A DNA stretch of 44,109 bases. It comes from Streptomyces aureus. Lineage in GTDB: Bacteria; Actinomycetota; Actinomycetes; Streptomycetales; Streptomycetaceae. Each line of letters opens with the position of its first letter. The stretch's first letter is position 1. Below the pieces are notes generated by a model that saw nothing but the letters and a program-made list of their open reading frames with translations, did no database searches and was not told where the DNA came from. Positions 24,403 to 31,669 of this stretch are shown here, in pieces. The position numbers and the translations under genes are program-made. Location of the stretch: NCBI RefSeq assembly GCF_000725495.1, contig NZ_JNZD01000042.1, positions 1-44,109 on the forward strand, read 5' to 3'.

Positions 24403-24606
24403 ATGACCGCCCTTGCCCGCCCCACGAACGGCCGCATGATCGGCGGAGTCTGTGCTGCGCTGGCACGGCGCTTCGGCACCTCGGCCACGACGATGCGCGT
24501 CGTGTTCCTGCTCTCCTGCCTGCTCCCCGGCCCGCAGTTCCTGCTCTACATAGCGCTGTGGATCCTCTTCCCGTCCGAGGACAAGGTCGCGCGCACCGCC
24601 TGGTGA
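24403..24606 (+). CDS. Small PspC-domain membrane protein
   Basis: A 67-residue protein that is almost entirely a PspC domain: RMIGGVCAALARRFGTSATT followed by a hydrophobic helix (VVFLLSCLLPGPQFLLYIALWILFP class) and a short charged tail. PspC domains occur in phage-shock and envelope-stress proteins; stand-alone versions are common in actinobacteria and have no defined activity. ATG 24403 has a strong GAAGGAG site 7 bases upstream. It follows VanZ by 114 bases on the same strand and ends before a strong terminator. Confidence 0.85.
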   Translation: MTALARPTNGRMIGGVCAALARRFGTSATTMRVVFLLSCLLPGPQFLLYIALWILFPSEDKVARTAW

Positions 24607-24648
24607 CGTGGGCGGACACCCGGCGGACGGCCGGGCGGAGAGATGGCT

Positions 24649-24695
24649 GAACGCCGGTGGGGCGCACCCTTGAAGGGTGCGCCCCACCGGCGTTC
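24649..24695. terminator. Near-perfect 47-base palindromic terminator
   Basis: Arms 24649-24671 and 24673-24695 are exact reverse complements of 23 bases around a single central base. It lies between convergent pspC and the small secreted-protein gene, and probably stops both transcripts. Confidence 0.85.
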
Positions 24696-24813
24696 GCACG
24701 GCCGGGAACCGGCGCGGCCGGGACACGCGCGGCCGCTCCTCGCACGGACGGAAGGCCCCGGGCTCGGACAGGCGGGGGGCTGTCCGTCCGGCGAAGGGCG
24801 CGGACGCGGAACG

Positions 24814-25167
24814 TCAGCCCAGCGGGAGCCCGTTGACCGGCAGACCGTGCGTGGGCAGACCCTGCAGCGGCAGCCCTCCGAGCAGTCCGGCCACGGGCGC
24901 GGTGGGCCCGTTGGCCAGCAGCTGCGCGGCGGCGGGCTTCGCGGCGGCCACACCCGAGCCGAGGGCGCCCTGGCCCTGGGCGAGCGCCTGGCCGGCGCCG
25001 GGCAGCGTGGAGGCGACGTTCTCGGCGGGCAGCGTCCTGGTGACGGTGTCGAGCGCCGAGGAGGCGTCCGGCACGGCCGGGGCGGCGTTCGCGGCACCCG
25101 CGCCGACAGCGGCGAAGGCGGCGCCGAGAGCGGCGACACCGAGAGTCTTGGCGGCAGACTGCTTCAT
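24814..25167 (-). CDS. Small secreted protein with Gly-Leu-Pro repeats
   Basis: A 117-residue exported protein. The signal peptide is MKQSAAKTLGVAALGAAFAA with cleavage probably after ANA (residue about 28). The mature chain has no cysteine and no recognised domain. It is Ala/Gly/Leu/Pro-rich and ends in a short repeat (GGLPLQGLPTHGLPVNGLPL), five G-L-P-like steps. ATG 25167 is chosen because the signal peptide starts there; AAGGA lies about 10 bases upstream. Proteins like this are sometimes annotated ATP-binding without visible basis. It resembles the secreted protein at 18037-18435 in size and composition. Confidence 0.75.
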   Translation of the reverse strand: MKQSAAKTLGVAALGAAFAAVGAGAANAAPAVPDASSALDTVTRTLPAENVASTLPGAGQALAQGQGALGSGVAAAKPAAAQLLANGPTAPVAGLLGGLPLQGLPTHGLPVNGLPLG

Positions 25168-25250
25168 CGTGAATGCGTCCTTGGGGTGGGTGAGACGGTA
25201 TGTGAGCGGTCCAGAACCGTAAACACGTGATCCCGCGGTCCGCAAACATC

Positions 25251-25297
25251 GAAAAGCGGCCGAGTCATGGAGGAGAAGTGAAGACCCGGCCGTTTTC
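25251..25297 (-). terminator. Terminator after add
   Basis: GAAAAGCGGCCGAGTC (25251-25266) pairs with GACCCGGCCGTTTTC (25283-25297) with one bulge and a 16-base loop. Read on the minus strand it ends in a short T run, 13 bases past the add stop codon. Confidence 0.6.
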
Positions 25298-25309
25298 CGT
25301 CTCCCCTAA

Positions 25310-26464
25310 TCAGCCCTGTTCGCCCGAAGAACCGCTGGTGGAGGCCGTCTGCTGGAACAGCCATTCGGACTTCAATTCTGCATATCCCGGCTTGATCACG
25401 TCATTGATCATGGCCAGTCGTTCATCGAAAGGAATGAATGCCGACTTCATAGCATTGACTGAGAACCATTGCATGTCGTCGAGCGAGTAACCGAACGCCT
25501 CGACAAGGTGCTCGAATTCCTGGCTCATGCTCGTCCCCGACATCAGACGGTTGTCGGTGTTGACCGTGGCGCGGAAGTGCAGCCGCCGCAGCAGTCCGAT
25601 GGGGTGGCCCGCGTACGAGTCCGCGGCGCCGGTCTGGAGGTTGGAGCTGGGGCACAGCTCCAGCGGGATGCGCTTGTCCCGGACGTACGACGCGAGGCGC
25701 CCGAGCTCGACGGAACCGTCCTCGCGGACCGTGATGTCGTCGATGATGCGGACGCCGTGGCCGAGCCGGTCGGCGCCGCACCACTGGAGCGCCTGCCAGA
25801 TGGACGGCAGTCCGAAGGCCTCGCCGGCGTGGATCGTGAAGTGGTTGTTCTCCCGCTTCAGATACTCGAAGGCGTCGAGGTGCCGGGTGGGCGGGAAGCC
25901 GGCCTCGGCGCCGGCGATGTCGAAGCCGACGACGCCCGAGTCGCGGTAGCGGTTGGCGAGTTCGGCGATCTCCAGGGCGCGGGCCGCGTGCCGCATCGCC
26001 GTCAGCAGCGCGCCGACCCGGATCCGGTGGCCGTTCTCACGGGCCAGCCGCTCCCCGCCCCGGAAGCCCTCGTTGACCGCCTCGACGACCTCTTCGAGGC
26101 TGAGCCCGCCCTCCAGGTGCTGCTCCGGCGCGTACCGCACCTCGGCGTAGACGACCCCGTCCTCGGCCAGGTCCTCGGCGCACTCGCGGGCGACACGCAC
26201 CAGGGCCTCTCGGGTCTGCATGACGGCGCAGGTGTGGGCGAAGGTCTCCAGATAGCGTTCCAGCGAACCGGAGTCGGCGGCCTCGCGGAACCAGATGCCG
26301 AGCTTGCCGGGATCGGTCTCGGGGAGGTTCGAGTACCCGGTTTCGCGGGCGAGTTCGACGATCGTGCCGGGGCGCAGGCCCCCGTCGAGGTGATCGTGCA
26401 GCAGGACCTTGGGCGCCCGGCGGATCTGCTCCGAGCTCGGGATGTTCCGGATCTGGCTCGTCAT
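25310..26464 (-). CDS. add: Adenosine deaminase
   Basis: A 384-residue zinc-dependent deaminase converting adenosine and deoxyadenosine to inosine and deoxyinosine, substrates for the punA product. Zinc ligands His23 and His25 are in LLHDHLDGG; the catalytic HAGEAFG block, LGHGVRI with the third-zone His, and the NTDN zinc/catalytic Asp motif are all present. ATG 26464 is confirmed by a -10 hexamer 6 bases upstream and the shared palindrome further up. The last 60 or so codons (about 25320-25530) are clearly poorer in GC at third positions (GCT, ATT, CCT, GAA, AAT, TAT) than the rest. Confidence 0.95.
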   Translation of the reverse strand: MTSQIRNIPSSEQIRRAPKVLLHDHLDGGLRPGTIVELARETGYSNLPETDPGKLGIWFREAADSGSLERYLETFAHTCAVMQTREALVRVARECAEDLAEDGVVYAEVRYAPEQHLEGGLSLEEVVEAVNEGFRGGERLARENGHRIRVGALLTAMRHAARALEIAELANRYRDSGVVGFDIAGAEAGFPPTRHLDAFEYLKRENNHFTIHAGEAFGLPSIWQALQWCGADRLGHGVRIIDDITVREDGSVELGRLASYVRDKRIPLELCPSSNLQTGAADSYAGHPIGLLRRLHFRATVNTDNRLMSGTSMSQEFEHLVEAFGYSLDDMQWFSVNAMKSAFIPFDERLAMINDVIKPGYAELKSEWLFQQTASTSGSSGEQG

Positions 26465-26470
26465 TTCCGC

Positions 26471-26476
26471 ACTGTA
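26471..26476 (-). promoter_or_regulatory. -10 hexamer of add promoter
   Basis: TACAGT on the minus strand ends 6 bases before ATG 26464 and there is no ribosome site: a probable leaderless transcript. The palindrome begins 4 bases upstream. Confidence 0.5.
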
Positions 26477-26480
26477 GCCC

Positions 26481-26492
26481 CTACGCGCGTAG
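26481..26492 (-). promoter_or_regulatory. Palindromic operator CTACGCGCGTAG upstream of add (site 3)
   Basis: A perfect copy of the 12-base palindrome, 16 bases before the add start codon and immediately upstream of the -10, in the shared region with the divergent hydrolase gene (start 26578). Confidence 0.75.
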
Positions 26493-26577
26493 ATCTCCTG
26501 TTGTACGCATCCGCCGATATGTAACGGTGACCGTGCGGACGGGTGGCGTACACCCTTGCTTCTGACACTGTTCTGTC

Positions 26578-27339
26578 ATGGCACAGCAAGCGACGCCGGT
26601 CCGCACGGCCCGGCTGGGGAGGTCGCTCGGCCCGGAGCCGACGGCGGTCAGCGGAGTGGTCCTCCTGCTTCCGGGCGGCGAGGAGAGCTCGGCCCGAAGA
26701 CCCTCACCCATGATGGCGACCGCCTCCGTACGGACGCTCGGGCGCCGGCTGGCCCGCGCCGGACGCGCGGAAGGCCTGGTCACGCACGTGGTGCACTACC
26801 GGGTCCGCGGCTGGAACGGCAGCGAGGCGCATCTCGCGGCCGACGCGTCCTGGGCCGCGGACGAGGTCGTCCGCCGCTACGGCGACGTGCCCGTGTGCCT
26901 GGCCGGCGTCGACATGGGCGGCCGGGCGGCCCTGCGCGCCGGCGGGCATTCCGCCGTCAACTCCGTGCTGGCGCTGGCGCCCTGGCTGCCCGAGGACGAT
27001 GTCGCCGCGCCACCCGAACCGGTGAAACAGCTGGCCGGGCGGCGGGTGCTGATCGTGCACGGCACCAACGACTCCCGTACCGACCCGGAGTTGTCCTTCC
27101 GGCTCGCGTCCCGGGCGAAGAAGGCCAACCGCGGCATCTGCCGCTTCGAGGTCCACTCGGACGGGCACGCGCTGCACCAGCACCGGCACGAAGTGCACGC
27201 CCTCGCAGAGGACTTCGTGATGGGCTCGCTGTTCGGGCACTCCTACTCCCGCCCGGTCGAGGACGCCTTCGCCGCGCCGCCGCCGCTGGGCCTGCGGATG
27301 CCGCTCGCGGCGGGCTTCGGGCAGTCGCTGCGGCGCTAG
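26578..27339 (+). CDS. Alpha/beta hydrolase with an Asp in the nucleophile position
   Basis: A 253-residue alpha/beta hydrolase fold protein. The oxyanion region is VVLLLPGGEES, the nucleophile elbow reads GVDMGG, so residue 112 is Asp instead of Ser. A following strand has VLIVHGTNDSRTDPE with acid Asp165, and HSDGHAL supplies His197. Asp nucleophiles are known in haloalkane dehalogenases and epoxide hydrolases, yet the rest resembles dienelactone hydrolase/DUF-type esterases, so the substrate is open. ATG 26578 has no ribosome site. It is divergent from add with 113 bases between starts; sharing of the control region is possible. Confidence 0.8.
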   Translation: MAQQATPVRTARLGRSLGPEPTAVSGVVLLLPGGEESSARRPSPMMATASVRTLGRRLARAGRAEGLVTHVVHYRVRGWNGSEAHLAADASWAADEVVRRYGDVPVCLAGVDMGGRAALRAGGHSAVNSVLALAPWLPEDDVAAPPEPVKQLAGRRVLIVHGTNDSRTDPELSFRLASRAKKANRGICRFEVHSDGHALHQHRHEVHALAEDFVMGSLFGHSYSRPVEDAFAAPPPLGLRMPLAAGFGQSLRR

Positions 27340-27547
27340 GGCCTGTTCGCGGGCCCTGGAGTGGGCCCGTTCGCGGGCCCGTTCGCGGGCCCGTTCGGCT
27401 GTCGCGTCCGGCGGGCTGTCCAGCTCGGTCGTCCGGCGGGCTGCCCGGCTCGGTCGTCCGGCGGGCTGCCCGGCGAGGTGGGTGGCGGACGGCCCGGCGA
27501 GGTCGGGTGGCGGACGGCCCGGCGAAGTCGGGTGGCGGATGCGCTCA
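27339..27547. repeat. Three adjacent short tandem arrays (12, 25 and 25 bp)
   Basis: Immediately after the hydrolase stop: GGGCCCGTTCGC repeated at 27363, 27375 and 27387 with a variant at 27339. Next, a 25-base unit beginning GTCCGGCGGGCTG at 27406, 27431 and 27456. Last, a different 25-base unit beginning GGTGGCGGACGGCCCGGCGA at 27481 and 27506 with a partial copy at 27531 that runs into the LysR gene 3' end. It fills the gap between the two convergent genes. Confidence 0.85.
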
Positions 27548-28507
27548 GTCGGGCAGCAGGTGGCCGCGGCGGGAGAGCAGGAACTTCTTGAAGGCGGCCA
27601 CCGGCGGGGTGTCCGGACGTCCGTCCAGCCAGGCCACCCCGATCTCGCGCACGGCGCGCGGCGCGGTGACCGAGAGTTCGGCGACTCCCGGACGGGCGAC
27701 GGCCGGTGGCGGCAGCAGGGCGACCCCGAGGCCGGCGGCGACCAGGCCCCGGAGCGTCTCCGCCTCCTCCCCCTCGAAGGCGATCCGCGGCCGGAACCCC
27801 GCCTCCTGGCACAGGTCGTCGGTGATGCGGCGCATCCCGTAGCCGGGTTCCAGGGTCACGAAGGTCTCGTCGGCGGCCTCGGCCAGACGGATGCGCCGGC
27901 GCGCGGCGAGCCGGTGGTCGGCGGGCACGACCAGACGGAGCTTCTGCTCGTCGAGCCGGCGACCCACCAGATCGGGCGCGTCCGGCACGGGCGAGGTCAG
28001 ACACAGGTCCAGCTCGCCCGACCGCAGCCGTTCCAGCATGGCCTCGCCGTAGTTCTGCACGAGGCTGAAGCGGATGCCCGGGTGATCGGCGCGGAACGCG
28101 CGGATCAGCCCCGGCACCGTCTCCGAGCCCATCGTGTGCAAAAAGCCGAAGGCGACCTTGCCGGTGGCCGGGTCGGCGTCCGCGCGCACCTCCTCGGCGG
28201 CCCGCTCGACCTCGGCGAGCGCCCGTTCCACGGAGGACAGGAAGGTGCGGCCGGCGGGGGTCAGCGAGACCGTCCGGCCGTGGCGCGCGAACAGGTCCAC
28301 GCCCAGGTCCTGTTCGAGCCGGACCATGGCCCGGGACAGGGTCGACTGGGGAACGCCCATCTGCTCGGCGGCCCGGGTGACGTGCTCGGTACGGGCGACA
28401 CCGGCGAAGTACGCCAGCCGCGGGGCGAGCAGTCGCGCGAAGTGCGCACCGTCTTCTGTGTCACTGAACGGTGACAGGTGAGCCTCTGACCTCTGCTGAT
28501 GCGCCAT
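27545..28507 (-). CDS. LysR family transcriptional regulator
   Basis: A 320-residue LysR-type regulator. The N-terminal winged helix (about residues 25-85) includes FAGVARTEHVTRAAEQMGVP followed by QSTLSRAMVRLEQDLG, the standard LysR recognition helix. The remaining part is a periplasmic-binding-like co-inducer domain (KVAFGFLHTMGSETVPGLI; ELDLCLTSPVP). ATG 28507 gives MAHQQRSEA; ATG 28534 is a longer alternative. It is divergent from the MFS transporter at 28570 with 62 bases between starts, so the transporter is its likely target. An ATGG-N5-CCAT motif lies in this gap. Confidence 0.9.
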   Translation of the reverse strand: MAHQQRSEAHLSPFSDTEDGAHFARLLAPRLAYFAGVARTEHVTRAAEQMGVPQSTLSRAMVRLEQDLGVDLFARHGRTVSLTPAGRTFLSSVERALAEVERAAEEVRADADPATGKVAFGFLHTMGSETVPGLIRAFRADHPGIRFSLVQNYGEAMLERLRSGELDLCLTSPVPDAPDLVGRRLDEQKLRLVVPADHRLAARRRIRLAEAADETFVTLEPGYGMRRITDDLCQEAGFRPRIAFEGEEAETLRGLVAAGLGVALLPPPAVARPGVAELSVTAPRAVREIGVAWLDGRPDTPPVAAFKKFLLSRRGHLLPD

Positions 28508-28517
28508 GGGAACGATT

Positions 28518-28563
28518 ATGGCGATTCCATGCATTGGACGGATGAAAGAAGGGTGCCTACGTT
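28518..28563 (+). promoter_or_regulatory. MFS gene promoter with upstream LysR-type site
   Basis: TTGGAC (28534-28539) and TACGTT (28558-28563) with an 18-base spacer form a good promoter. The -10 ends 6 bases before ATG 28570, suggesting a leaderless transcript. The dyad ATGG-CGATT-CCAT (28518-28530) directly upstream is a plausible site for the divergent LysR regulator. Confidence 0.6.
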
Positions 28564-28569
28564 CGGGGT

Positions 28570-29859
28570 ATGCCTTCCGCCAGTACCGGGGCGCCCGTCA
28601 CCACGGGCGCCGCCGTCCCCGCCGCCGCCGTCCCCGTCCCCACCGACTCCCGCATGGCCCCCGGCGGGCCCGGCTACCGCCGGATGAGCTTCGCGCTCTT
28701 CCTCGCGGGCGTCGCGACCTTCGCGCTCCTCTACTCCACCCAGGCCCTGCTCCCGCTGCTCTCCTCGGACTTCGGGGTCAGCGCGGGCGGCGCGAGCTGG
28801 ACGGTGTCGGCGGCGACGGGCGGGCTCGCGCTGTTCGTCCTGCCGATGAGCGCCCTGTCGGAGCGCTTCGGACGGCGTACGGTCATGACGGCGTCCCTGG
28901 CGGTGGCGGTCGCCGTCGGTCTGCTGGTCCCCTTCGCGCCGTCGATCGGCGCCCTGGTGGCGCTGCGGGCGGTCCAGGGCGCGGCGCTGGCGGGACTCCC
29001 GGCGTCGGCGACGGCCTACCTGGCGGAGGAGGTCCGCCCCAAGGCGCTGATCACCGCGATCGGTCTGTTCGTCGCGGGCAACAGCGTCGGCGGGATGAGC
29101 GGCCGCATCGTCACCGGCTGGGTGGCGCAGGAGTGGGGCTGGCGGGTGGCCGTCGGCACGATCGGGCTGATCGCCGTGGTCTGCGCGGTGGCCTTCCGGC
29201 TGCTGCTGCCCGCGCCGCGGCACTTCACTCCGGGTTCGCTGCGGCCCCGCGTGCTGGTCCGCACGGTCCGCGATCATCTGGCGAACCCGCTGCTGTGCCG
29301 GCTGTACGCGATCGGCGCGCTGTTCATGATGGTGTTCGGCGGGGTCTACACGGTCATCGGCTACCGACTCGGCGAGGCGCCCTTCTCGCTCCCGCAGGGC
29401 GTCGTCGGCTCGGTCTTCCTGGTCTATCTGGTCGGCACGGTGTCGGCGTCGACGGCGGGCCGGCTGGCCGGGCGCCTCGGCCGCCGCGGCTCCCTCTACG
29501 TGGCGGGCGCGACCACGACCGCCGGTCTGCTGCTGTCCCTCGCCGGCTCCCTGGTGCTGGTCCTGCTCGGCCTGGTCCTGATCACCGCCGGCTTCTTCGC
29601 GGGCCACGCGGTGGCGTCCTCCTCGGTCAGCCACACCGCGCAGCAGGGACGGGCGCAGGCCTCGGCCCTCTACCAGTCCGCGTACTACATCGGCTCCAGC
29701 GCCGGCAGCACGCTGGGCGCGGTCGCCTTCCACGCGGGCGGCTGGGCGGGCACGGTGGCCATGGGGCTGTTCGCGGTGCTGGGCGTCGTCTCGGTCACCC
29801 TGTTCGGCTCCCGGGCGGCCCGCACCGCGGCCCGCCGCGTGCCCGCACCGGCCCACTGA
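28570..29859 (+). CDS. MFS transporter (YnfM-like)
   Basis: A 429-residue major facilitator protein with about 12 transmembrane helices after a 35-residue Ala/Pro/Val-rich N-terminus. The loop 2-3 motif A reads PMSALSERFGRRTVM; family landmarks include STQALLPLLSSDFGVS and LRAVQGAALAGLPASATAYL. Such proteins are drug/metabolite exporters; the closest general type is YnfM (arabinose or drug efflux-like). The substrate is unknown. A promoter in the 62-base gap and the divergent LysR gene suggest inducible expression. Confidence 0.88.
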   Translation: MPSASTGAPVTTGAAVPAAAVPVPTDSRMAPGGPGYRRMSFALFLAGVATFALLYSTQALLPLLSSDFGVSAGGASWTVSAATGGLALFVLPMSALSERFGRRTVMTASLAVAVAVGLLVPFAPSIGALVALRAVQGAALAGLPASATAYLAEEVRPKALITAIGLFVAGNSVGGMSGRIVTGWVAQEWGWRVAVGTIGLIAVVCAVAFRLLLPAPRHFTPGSLRPRVLVRTVRDHLANPLLCRLYAIGALFMMVFGGVYTVIGYRLGEAPFSLPQGVVGSVFLVYLVGTVSASTAGRLAGRLGRRGSLYVAGATTTAGLLLSLAGSLVLVLLGLVLITAGFFAGHAVASSSVSHTAQQGRAQASALYQSAYYIGSSAGSTLGAVAFHAGGWAGTVAMGLFAVLGVVSVTLFGSRAARTAARRVPAPAH

Positions 29860-29876
29860 GGTCCCGACGGCCCTGA

Positions 29877-30047
29877 CGCCGAGAGTCCGCTCCGGGGCCT
29901 GAGCCCCCACCGCCGAGGGCCCGCTCCGGGTCATCGCGCCCCACCGCCGAGAACCCGCTCCCGGTGCCGAGCATCCGCCTCCGAGAGCCCGCTCCCGGCC
30001 GCCGAGCACCCTCCGCCGAGGGCCCAGCAGATCCACCGGGCCCTCGG
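29877..30047. repeat. 34 bp tandem array after the MFS gene
   Basis: Five units begin with CGCCGAG or CTCCGAG at 29877, 29911, 29945, 29979 and 30014 (steps 34, 34, 34, 35), each followed by a CCGCTCC(C)GG core. The array starts 18 bases after the MFS stop and fills half of the 320-base gap 29860-30179. The rest is the upstream region of the sigma factor gene, with no further gene seen. Confidence 0.85.
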
Positions 30048-30179
30048 CGCTCTCGTGAACACCCCCGGCGACCTGCCGTTTCGTCCGCTCCGGGGGCCAT
30101 TGTCAGTGGGCTGCGGTAGCTTCCGAAGTGCCGGCGCGACGACGCGCGGAGCGGGAACAGCCACAGGGGTGGGTTGGCG

Positions 30180-31256
30180 ATGAGCGAGGGTACGGCGACG
30201 ACGGCGGACCTGGACGTCCGGCTGGAGAAGCACCGGGTCGAGCTGACCGGGTACTGCTACCGCATGCTGGGTTCGTCCTTCGAGGCCGAGGACGCGGTGC
30301 AGGACACGATGGTCCGGGCCTGGCGCAGCTACGACAAGTTCGAGGGCCGTTCCTCCCTGCGCTCCTGGCTGTACCGGATCGCGACGAACGTCTGCCTGGA
30401 CATGCTCAACGCGGGCAACCGGAGGGCTCGTCCCATGGATCTCACCGCTCCCTCGCCGCTCGCCCAGGCCGCGCTCACCCCGCGCCCGGACAACACCTGG
30501 CTGGAGCCCGTGCCGGACGCCCGCGTGCTGCCGACGACCGCCGACCCGGCGGAGGCCGCGGTCGCCAAGGAATCGGTGCGCCTCGCCTTCATGGCGGCCC
30601 TCCAGCAGCTGCCGCCCAAGCAGCGCGCGGTCCTGATCCTGCGCGAGGTCCTCGCGTGGCGGGCGAGCGAGGTCGCCGAGCTGCTCGGCACCACGGTCGC
30701 CTCGGTGAACAGCGCGCTCCAGCGGGCCCGCGCCACCCTCGCGGACAACGCCGGGGCGGACGCGGACGCGGCCGTCTCCGATCCGCTCGACGAGGAGCAG
30801 CAGAAGCTCCTGGAGCGCTATGTGGCGGCCTTCGAGGGGTACGACATGACGGCGCTGACGGCCCTCCTGCACGAGGACGCGGTCATGACGATGCCGCCGT
30901 TCGACCTGTGGCTGCGAGGCCCGGTCGACATCACCGGCTTCATGACGACGCTGGGCGCGGCCTGTGCCGGTTCGCGTCTGATTCCGGTCGAGGTCAACGG
31001 CCTGCCGGGCTTCGCCCAGTACAAGCCGGACGAGGACGGGTCGGGCTTCACGGCCTGGGCGGTGCAGGCGCTGGAGATCTCAAAGGGCCGCATCGCCGGG
31101 TTCCACTGCTTCCTGGACACGGCCCGCTGGTTCCCGCTCTTCGGGCTGCCGCTGCGTCTCGACGGGTCCGGGCAGGCCGTGGTTCCCGCCGGGACGGGAG
31201 GGGTCGGGGCCGGCGCCGTCGCAGGTCTCGAAGCGGAGGCCGACGAGATCGAGTAG
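30180..31256 (+). CDS. ECF sigma factor with C-terminal SnoaL-like domain
   Basis: A 358-residue sigma-70 family protein of the SigG/SigJ (ECF41/ECF56-like) type. Region 2 covers residues about 12-80 (VELTGYCYRMLGSSFEAEDAVQD and RSYDKFEGRSSLRSWLYRIA). Region 4 covers about 140-195 (LPPKQRAVLILREVLAWRAS; EVAELLGTTVASVNSALQRA). From about 215 to 330 there is a SnoaL/NTF2-like domain (LLERYVAAFEGYDMTALTAL, MPPFDLWLRGP), which in this class modulates sigma activity in place of a separate anti-sigma factor. ATG 30180 follows GGGGTGGG. Its last 177 bases overlap the antisense STAS-domain gene. Confidence 0.9.
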   Translation: MSEGTATTADLDVRLEKHRVELTGYCYRMLGSSFEAEDAVQDTMVRAWRSYDKFEGRSSLRSWLYRIATNVCLDMLNAGNRRARPMDLTAPSPLAQAALTPRPDNTWLEPVPDARVLPTTADPAEAAVAKESVRLAFMAALQQLPPKQRAVLILREVLAWRASEVAELLGTTVASVNSALQRARATLADNAGADADAAVSDPLDEEQQKLLERYVAAFEGYDMTALTALLHEDAVMTMPPFDLWLRGPVDITGFMTTLGAACAGSRLIPVEVNGLPGFAQYKPDEDGSGFTAWAVQALEISKGRIAGFHCFLDTARWFPLFGLPLRLDGSGQAVVPAGTGGVGAGAVAGLEAEADEIE

Positions 31257-31535
31257 GGCCCGCAGCGCCGGGTCGGCGCCACGCAGCCGTATCCGGCCGC
31301 CCGCCCGGCGTGCCGTCAGCTCCATGCGCGCCAGCGCGTCGACGGCGGTGAGGCCGGGCGGCCCGAGGCCCGAGCAGTCGCAGACCACGACGCCGGCGCC
31401 GCCGGCGCCGATCCGCGCCCGGACAGCCTCGCAGAGCCGGGGCACCTCGTCCCGGGTGACGAGTCCTGGCAGCACGAGCACGGCCGGTTCAGCGAAGTCC
31501 ACGGTCAGTAGACCGCCCGCCGCCCCCGAACTCAT
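31080..31535 (-). CDS. STAS-domain protein (anti-anti-sigma factor-like), overlapping the sigma gene
   Basis: A 151-residue protein whose first 105 residues match a STAS domain: LTVDFAEPAVLVLPGLVTRD, VVVCDCSGLGPPGLTAVDALARM (strand plus helix with the phosphorylation-loop position) and IRLRGADPALRALLDLVGL. In anti-anti-sigma factors a Ser/Thr in the CDCSGL region is phosphorylated; here Ser is present. The last 45 or so residues are Pro/Glu/Gly-rich and are encoded antisense to the 3' end of the ECF sigma gene (overlap 31080-31256). The next stop is the one used, so the tail looks like read-through. ATG 31535 has a poor ribosome site. Confidence 0.65.
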   Translation of the reverse strand: MSSGAAGGLLTVDFAEPAVLVLPGLVTRDEVPRLCEAVRARIGAGGAGVVVCDCSGLGPPGLTAVDALARMELTARRAGGRIRLRGADPALRALLDLVGLRFETCDGAGPDPSRPGGNHGLPGPVETQRQPEEREPAGRVQEAVEPGDAAL

Positions 31536-31669
31536 CGCGGCCGGCGCGGAAGATCACATTGACCCGCACCCGCTCCGCCCCCTTGGGTTGGATGCATGCC
31601 CCATGAACCGGTTCCGCCGCCGATATCCGACGCCCTCGCGACCGGCTTCCCGCCCGCCGGGAGCGTGCC

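Noticed and set aside
30100..30122. TTGTCA and TAGCTT as a promoter for the ECF sigma gene
   Set aside because: The spacing is only 11 bases, too short for a normal promoter.
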